DNA from: VAXT01 sp963794605 | GTDB lineage: Bacteria; Actinomycetota; Thermoleophilia; Gaiellales; Gaiellaceae | DNA: 64,000 bases | Assembly: GCA_963794605.1 (NCBI GenBank) | Contig: CAWCEN010000002.1 | Span: 1,116,001 to 1,180,000 of the forward strand | Direction: 5' to 3' | Part shown: positions 59,517 through 64,000 of the stretch, piece by piece | Layout of the letters: each line of letters starts with the position of its first letter | Position numbering within the stretch: the first letter of the stretch is position 1 | Notes under the pieces: model-generated | The model's input: the letters and a program-made list of their open reading frames with translations, nothing else | The model's database searches: none | Told to the model about the DNA's origin: nothing | Made by a program: the position numbers and the translations under genes

Positions 59517-60466
59517 CTGCAAGGGCGTCCTGTCCGCGCTCGAGGGGGCGATGGCGCTGGCAGCCGGAATGCGGGGCGCAGGTCTCGAGGCGGACGAGTT
59601 GCCGGTCGCGGACGGCGGTGAAGGGACCGCAGAGGTCTTCGCTGCAGCGCTCGGAGGCGAGTGGCGTGCGGCTCCTGCGTCCGACCCGCTCGGGCGCACG
59701 GTCGAGGCGCGCTATCTCGTGCTGGAGGACGGGTCTGCGGTCGTCGAGGCTGCCGAGGCGGTGGGGCTGCGGCGGTTAGCGCCGGGCGAGCTCGATCCGC
59801 TGGCGGCCTCGAGCCGCGGACTCGGCGAGCTGCTGGCCGCGATCGCCGGCGACGCTTCGGGGCCGATCCTCGTCGGGCTCGGCGATACGGCTACGGTCGA
59901 CGGCGGCGCGGGCCTGCTCGAGGTCGTGGGCGAAACGCTGGTCGGCCGCGAGGTGCAAGTGCTGTGCGATGTGAGGAATCCGCTGCTCGGTGAGCGGGGT
60001 GCGGCGCGGGCGTTCGGGCCGCAAAAAGGCGCTTCTCCGGAGCAGGTCGAGGTGCTGGAGGCCAGGCTCGCGGCGATGGACGAGCTTCAGCCCTACGCCG
60101 AGCTGCCCGGGGCGGGCGCAGCCGGCGGGCTGGGCGCGGCGCTCGCCTCGCTCGGAGGCCGACTGGCCTCGGGTGCGGCGGTCGTTCTCGAGCGGATCGA
60201 CTTCGCTGGGCAGGCTCGCGCGAGCGGACCTCGTCGTCACGGGCGAGGGGACGCTCGACCGCTCATCGACCGAGGGCAAGGCCGTCGGCGAGGTCGTGAA
60301 TGTGTGCCGCGAGCTCGGCGTGCGCTGCGAGCTCTTCGGCGGGCGCGTCGAGGAGCCTCCGCCCGGCACCCAGCCGCACGCGCTGAGCGGCGACCCCGAT
60401 CGAGCCGCGGACGATCTCGTGGAGCTCGGCGGCCGGCTAGCCCGAGCGCTGCTCGGCGTCGCGTAG
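59491..60466 (+). pseudogene. Glycerate kinase (GlxK/GarK family), one frameshift
   Basis: The family start PASCKGVLSALEGAMALAAG is followed by PVADGGEGTAEVF, SDPLGRTVEARY, LVGLGDTATVDGGAG and CDVRNPLLGERGAARAFGPQKGAS. After VVLERIDFAG the reading frame must change near 60205-60225 to reach LARADLVVTGEGTLDRSSTEGKAVGEV and the end LVELGGRLARALLGVA (stop 60464-60466). One base is missing. With the lesion the main frame would run on to 60546 as Arg-rich nonsense. The intact enzyme would phosphorylate D-glycerate. GTG 59491 overlaps the preceding gene by 26 bases. It could be a sequencing indel. Confidence 0.8.
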
Positions 60467-60850
60467 CCGCTTCGCCATCGTCTCGAGCATCTTCCAGGCG
60501 AGCTTGGCGTTGCTCTCGACGAGCGGCCGGAACTCCCACGACGTGATCCCGTACGCCTTGAGTGGGGTTTTCGCGGTGATCGTCGCCGTGCGGGCGCCGT
60601 CGTCGATCAGCGCTACTTCGCCGAAGTAGTCGCCGTGCGAGAGGGTGTTGACTTCCTCGCCCTGCACGCTCACGGTCGCCTCCCCCTCGTCGATGATGAA
60701 GAAGCCGATTCCGGTCGCGCCTTCGGTCGCGATCTTGTCTCCCGCGTCGAACTGCCGCTCTTTCATCGTGCTCGCGAGGCCCTGGACGTCCTTCTTGTCC
60801 AGCCCTGAGAAGAGTGGGACTTGCCTGATGAGTTCCTCTGAGGCCGCCAT
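60437..60850 (-). CDS. Cyclic nucleotide-binding domain protein
   Basis: 137 aa. A single CAP-type beta-roll: LIRQVPLFSGLDKKDVQGLASTMKERQFDAGDKIATEGATGIGFFIIDEGEATV, then the phosphate-binding cassette LSHGDYFGEVALIDDGARTATITA (Gly-Glu then Arg-Thr-Ala). No DNA-binding domain follows, so it is a stand-alone cNMP sensor or adaptor. ATG 60850. Its 3' end overlaps the convergent glycerate kinase by 30 bases. A tandem repeat lies just upstream. Confidence 0.9.
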   Translation of the reverse strand: MAASEELIRQVPLFSGLDKKDVQGLASTMKERQFDAGDKIATEGATGIGFFIIDEGEATVSVQGEEVNTLSHGDYFGEVALIDDGARTATITAKTPLKAYGITSWEFRPLVESNAKLAWKMLETMAKRLRDAEQRSG

Positions 60851-60884
60851 GTCGAGGATTCTATTCAGTGACTCGCATCCGGCG

Positions 60885-61096
60885 CTAGGGCGTCGCTTGC
60901 GATGCCCGCATCAGGGCTCGCGAGCTGTGCTCGTGGGCCCGTCTGAAATGACCGGTCGAGCGGCCCGTATCTTTCATCCCAACGGCCCTAGGGCGTCGCT
61001 TGCGATGCCCGCGTCAGGGCTCGCGAGCTGTGCTCGTGGGCCCGTCTGAAATGAGCGGTCGATCCGCCATATCTTTCATCCCAACGGCCCTAGGGC
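60885..61096 (+). repeat. Tandem repeat, two ~103-base units plus a 7-base start of a third
   Basis: Unit 1 begins CTAGGGCGTCGCTTGCGATG at 60885, unit 2 at 60988, and a third start CTAGGGC at 61090. The first ~70 bases of the two units are almost identical; they diverge briefly around CGGTCGAGCGGCCC/CGGTCGATCCGCC and agree again over ATCTTTCATCCCAACGGCC. Each contains the palindrome GCTCGCGAGC. The third start is also the stop codon of xseB. It fills the gap between xseB and the cNMP gene. Confidence 0.85.
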
Positions 61097-61293
61097 TTGA
61101 CCGCTTCGACTCGGCGGGCGAGCTCTTCGATGCGGCCCTGCGCCGTGTCGAGCTTCGCCGAGCAGATGGCATAGAGCTGCTCGCCGCGCTCCCAGAGCGT
61201 GATCGCCTCGTCGAGGCTCGCCTCTCCGCTTTCGAGCCGCTGGACGATCGTCTCCAGCTCGCGCTGGGCTTCCTCGAAGGTCGGCTCGCTCAG
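61090..61293 (-). CDS. xseB: Exodeoxyribonuclease VII small subunit, apparent CTG start
   Basis: 67 residues reading xSEPTFEEAQRELETIVQRL, ESGEASLDEAITLWERGEQL, then YAICSAKLDTAQGRIEELARRVEAVKP: the full XseB two-helix fold. No ATG, GTG or TTG exists in frame. A CTG at 61293 lies 7 bases after GGAGG and overlaps the xseA stop as CTGA, exactly like the ATGA couplings elsewhere in the window, so CTG is taken as the start. With XseA it degrades single-stranded DNA in the cytoplasm. Confidence 0.85.
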   Translation of the reverse strand: MSEPTFEEAQRELETIVQRLESGEASLDEAITLWERGEQLYAICSAKLDTAQGRIEELARRVEAVKP

Positions 61294-62441
61294 CGCGTGT
61301 CCTCCACGGTGGCCCCGAAGCCGCCGGCTCCGAGCTCGACGTCAACCCGTGTTCCTGTGACCACCTCGGTGCCCGAGCGGACGATCGCGCCATCTGCGCG
61401 GACGATCGCGTAGCCGCGGTCGAGCGTGGCCCGCGGGGACAGCGCCCGCAGACGGCCGGCCGAATGCTCGACGGCTGCGCGCCGGCGTTCGAGCAGCAGG
61501 AGCGGCGCGCGTCGCAGGTGGTCCCGCGAGAGATCGAGCCGTCGGCGTTCGCGTTCGAGCGCGCGGCGTGCTCCCGTGGCGAGGGCCGCTCTTGACCGTT
61601 CGAGGCGGGCTGTGACCTCGGCGAGGTCGGGGACGACGAGCCGCGCCGCTGCGGTCGGGGTCGACGCCCGCGCGTCGGCTATAAGGTCGGAAAGGGGCAT
61701 GTCCTGCTCGTGTCCGACGGCGCTGACGACCGGGACCGGGCAGGCGGCGATTGCACGCAGCAGACGCTCGTCGCTGAATGGGAGCAAGTCTTCGAAGCTG
61801 CCGCCGCCTCGGGCCAGGACGACGACGTCGATCTCGGGCGCCTCCGAGATCGTCTGGAGCGCGTCCGCGATCGCTGTGGCTGCGCGCGGGCCCTGTACGT
61901 AGGTCTCGGCTACGAGCAGCCGCGCCGGGGGGAAGCGCGCGGTGATCGCCGTGATGACGTCCTTCTTCGCGGCTGCATCGTTCCCGGTGACGAGCCCGAT
62001 TCGCCGTGGCAGGCGCGGCAGCGGCCTCTTACGGGTCGTCTCGAATAGCCCTTCGGCCGCGAGCTTTTGCTTCAGTCGCTCGAGCGCGGCGAGGTGGTCG
62101 CCGAGGCCGAAGCGCTCGATGGAGAGCGCGCGGAGCCGGAAGTCGCCGCGCGCCTCGAATAGCTCGGGGCGGCCGTACACATGGACGCGCTCGCCGTTCG
62201 CGAGGTCGAGCCGGAGCGCGTCGAACTGCCCGCGGGGCATCGTCACGGCGAGGCAGGCGCCTTCGTCAGGGTCTTTGAGCGTGAGGAAGACGCTCTGCCA
62301 CCGGTCCTGGCGGCGGAGCTCGGTGACCTCGCCTTCGACCCAGACCGTGGGCAGGCGCGCGAGCCAGTCGGCGACGCCGCGGTTGAACGATGCGACGCTG
62401 TAGACGCGACGGTCGCCGTACTCGATCGCCTCGATCTTCAC
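61290..62441 (-). CDS. xseA: Exodeoxyribonuclease VII large subunit
   Basis: 383 aa. An N-terminal OB domain (VYSVASFNRGVADWLARLPTVWVEGEVTEL..LTLKDPDEGACLAVTM) is followed by the catalytic XseA core with PLPRLPRRIGLVTGNDAAAKKDV, VVVLARGGGSFEDLLPFSDERLLRAI, VSAVGHEQDMPLSDLIADARASTPTAAA. A coiled-coil and a C-terminal segment LDRGYAIVRADGAIVRS end the protein. Slightly shorter than the E. coli protein. It is translationally coupled to xseB. Confidence 0.96.
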   Translation of the reverse strand: MKIEAIEYGDRRVYSVASFNRGVADWLARLPTVWVEGEVTELRRQDRWQSVFLTLKDPDEGACLAVTMPRGQFDALRLDLANGERVHVYGRPELFEARGDFRLRALSIERFGLGDHLAALERLKQKLAAEGLFETTRKRPLPRLPRRIGLVTGNDAAAKKDVITAITARFPPARLLVAETYVQGPRAATAIADALQTISEAPEIDVVVLARGGGSFEDLLPFSDERLLRAIAACPVPVVSAVGHEQDMPLSDLIADARASTPTAAARLVVPDLAEVTARLERSRAALATGARRALERERRRLDLSRDHLRRAPLLLLERRRAAVEHSAGRLRALSPRATLDRGYAIVRADGAIVRSGTEVVTGTRVDVELGAGGFGATVEDTR

Positions 62442-62621
62442 GCGTCTGATGCTACGCCCTGGGCGTTGCGGGCTCGGCGCGCCGCGAAGCGGTACCCGCC
62501 GTCGACACGAATCTGGCGCCCTCCCGCCACACCTCTGCGCGCGTTTCAGCGATACGCTCGACGCGGGTGGCGGGTGGACATGCTCATCCCCACCCAGGGT
62601 GGGGGTGTGGTGTTGGCGGGC
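62442..62621. other. Intergenic stretch between xseA and small gene
   Basis: 180 bases with no gene. A short inverted repeat CCCCACCC-AG-GGTGGGGG (near 62590) could be a terminator for the minus-strand small gene at 62622; nothing else is seen. Confidence 0.4.
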
Positions 62622-62816
62622 CTAGAGCAGGATCTCGGCGGCGATCTTCGGCTCGCAGCCCCGCCGAACGAGCTCGACTGCCGCATGCAGATCAGCGTCG
62701 CTATGCGCCAGCCGCTCGGCGAGGAGGACCGGATAGCCCGCCTCCATCAGGACGTGCAGCCGCCAGCCTTCGACCTTTGCCTGCTCGTTCTGGTCATGTT
62801 CGGCGATCTGTGTCAT
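62622..62816 (-). CDS. Small conserved protein, paralogue of 17459-17671 (64 aa)
   Basis: 64 aa from ATG 62816 with an AGGA site. A polar N-terminus (AEHDQNEQAKVEG) is followed by WRLHVLMEAGYPVLLAERLA, HSDADLHAAVELVRRGCEPK and IAAEILL, aligning with the 70-aa protein at 17459 over its whole core. It is predicted all-helical and soluble with one conserved Cys. Function unknown. It follows the coiled-coil gene on the same strand. Confidence 0.75.
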   Translation of the reverse strand: MTQIAEHDQNEQAKVEGWRLHVLMEAGYPVLLAERLAHSDADLHAAVELVRRGCEPKIAAEILL

Positions 62817-62877
62817 GAGGGTTCCTGCGGATGATTCGTCCTCGGTATGAGAATCCCTGCCCGCAGTGCGCCGAGAG

Positions 62878-64000
62878 TTAACGTGGCATACCCTGCAGCG
62901 CGTCGAGTCGCTGTTCGGCCCGCGCAAGCGTCTGGTCGATCCGGCGCGTGAGCTCGGTCAGCCGCTCCTCGAGTGCCCGCTCCTCATCGGCGAGCGCACC
63001 GAGCCGCTCTCGGAAGTCCGCTTCAACTTCGCCGAGTCGGTGCGAGAGCGTGGCCACGAACTCGTCGCGCTCGCGCTCCAGCCCCGCGGAGACCTGGCCG
63101 AGCTTCTTCTCGAGCCGGAGCCCGCCCGATTCGCCGAGCTGCGTCATCCGGTCGGCGAGCAGGGACTCTCCCTCCCGGGCATACCTCTGCACGGCCCGTT
63201 CGAGCTCGCGCTGCAACCGGCGCGCCGCCTCCTCTCGGGCGGCTCGGATCGTCCCGTCGAACTGGTGCGTTGCCGCGTCGACGAAATTGCCGGCGGCCCG
63301 GTCGAGCACGCGTTCGAGCTGCTCGACCTGGCGTCGCTCGACCTCGCTGAACGAGCTCTGGATCCGCCTCGAGGCCTCAGTCTCCTCACGCTCGACCCTG
63401 CGAACCAAGTCGCGCTCCCTCGCGGTCATCCGGTCCGAGACCTGGAGCAGCGCACGACGCCGCTCCGTCGCGTGCGCCTCGAGCTCGGCCTCGGCGATCG
63501 CGGCCGACTCGGCGACGGCCCGCGCGAGCTCTTCGCGGAGCCGGACGACCCCCGCCCGCTGCTCCTCGTCGGCCGCCTGGAGCCGTTCCGCGTCGGTCTC
63601 CAGCCGCGCCTCGAGCGCCTCGATCATCAACCGCTCGTGCTGCGCGACCTGCTCTAGCCGGTCGCCGAGGTCGCGTTGCGCACGGTCGAGATCCTGGTGC
63701 CACGACGCGAGCCGCTGTTCGACCTGGCCCTGCACCTTGGTGAACGCCTGGGCGAGGCCGTGGCGGAGCCGCTCCTCACTTTCCTCGAGCGCGCTCTGTC
63801 TCGTCTCGGCGAGGCGGCGCTCGTCCTGCGCGTACGCGGACAACGAGTCGGCGCGAGCGCGGGCGAGTGTCCGCTCGAGGTCGCCGGTCCGGCTCCGTGT
63901 TTCGTCCTCGACCGCCGCCGCGAGCTGCTCCTTCGCACGCTCGAACTCACGATCCAACGCCCTGCTGCGAACCATGCCCCGGCGAAGGCCCAGCGCGCCG
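62878..64000 (-). CDS. Long coiled-coil protein, 5' end possibly outside window
   Basis: At least 365 aa, almost entirely heptad-rich Glu/Arg/Ala/Leu sequence (ERLRHGLAQAFTKVQGQVEQRLASWHQDLDRAQRDL, RRLQRELERAVQRYAREGESLLADRMTQLGESGGLRLEKKLGQVSAGLERERDEFVATLSHRLGEVE is the pattern in short). A central non-coil patch reads AAGNFVDAATHQFDG. An ATG lies at 63975, but the same frame stays open to the window edge (GALGLRRG before it), so the true start may be upstream. It could be a cytoskeletal or envelope scaffold; no family is recognised. Confidence 0.7.
   Translation of the reverse strand, partial: GALGLRRGMVRSRALDREFERAKEQLAAAVEDETRSRTGDLERTLARARADSLSAYAQDERRLAETRQSALEESEERLRHGLAQAFTKVQGQVEQRLASWHQDLDRAQRDLGDRLEQVAQHERLMIEALEARLETDAERLQAADEEQRAGVVRLREELARAVAESAAIAEAELEAHATERRRALLQVSDRMTARERDLVRRVEREETEASRRIQSSFSEVERRQVEQLERVLDRAAGNFVDAATHQFDGTIRAAREEAARRLQRELERAVQRYAREGESLLADRMTQLGESGGLRLEKKLGQVSAGLERERDEFVATLSHRLGEVEADFRERLGALADEERALEERLTELTRRIDQTLARAEQRLDALQGMPR

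Overview
The window is high-GC bacterial chromosomal DNA. Gene content suggests an actinobacterium, possibly of the Thermoleophilia (Solirubrobacterales/Gaiellales) type: many GAF/HisKA_3 NarL-type kinases, an ECF41-type sigma factor, Ser/Thr kinases, an MmyB-type regulator, a PimA-like glycosyltransferase, PPK2 and a MshEN/prepilin-peptidase pair. The lineage is inferred from gene content and base composition only; there is no rRNA gene. Two tRNA genes are present: tRNA-Thr(GGT) at 37077-37149 and tRNA-Tyr(GTA) at 51394-51475, both on the minus strand.

Layout. 1-8.7 kb is a strongly eroded stretch. It holds an FtsX permease end, an intact FAD oxidase, a composite pseudogene (MFS + YCII + sigma-factor pieces), a PAS histidine kinase with three lesions and half an aldo-keto reductase. 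A small intact operon follows (DNA glycosylase, F420/NADP-type oxidoreductase, SnoaL protein, 75-aa protein), then isochorismatase and MBL-hydrolase remnants. 8.7-11.3 kb encodes a lipoprotein beta-propeller fused to a cupredoxin, plus a COG4315-type lipoprotein. 11.4-20.6 kb holds an MFS exporter, two kinase/response-regulator sets with duplicated stand-alone receivers, and an NhaA-DsbA fusion gene that is frameshifted. 20.7-23.2 kb carries a second beta-propeller with a separate cupredoxin, then an Ohr/OsmC peroxidase. 23.2-27.8 kb has small zinc-ribbon proteins, an HtrA-type protease, PPK2, an AhpD-like protein and MsrA. 27.8-30.3 kb is a VanR/VanS/VanY-like set.

30.4-37.15 kb looks like an integration hotspot. 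Copies of the 3' half, or core, of the tRNA-Thr gene occur at 30.4, 32.9 and 37.0 kb, all on the 3' side of the intact tRNA. They bracket small gene sets (regulator/VOC/TMEM175; SMP-30 propeller/ABC exporter/NAD-binding protein). 37.3-43.6 kb holds oxidoreductases, methyltransferases, DedA, TfoX-N, an epimerase divergent from an ECF41 sigma factor with two matching divergent promoters, and an APH-family kinase. 43.6-47 kb is an FHA-winged-helix/Ser-Thr kinase operon and a kelch-like secreted protein. 47-51.6 kb has a collagen-like protein and a short repeat-bounded islet beside tRNA-Tyr and a truncated tRNA-Tyr copy. 51.6-64 kb is more housekeeping in character: geranylgeranyl-reductase-like enzyme, prepilin peptidase, MshEN protein, adenosine-deaminase-like enzyme, L,D-transpeptidase, GT4, UPF0104 protein, glycerate kinase, cNMP-binding protein, exonuclease VII (xseA/xseB, with xseB apparently starting at CTG), a small protein and a long coiled coil.

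The most unusual functional candidate is the propeller-cupredoxin pair, present once as a fusion and once as two adjacent genes. The most unusual structural candidates are the tRNA-Thr repeat array and the tRNA-Tyr stub that runs straight into a hairpin. Several genes carry single-base indels, so indel-type assembly error must be excluded before those are called real pseudogenes.
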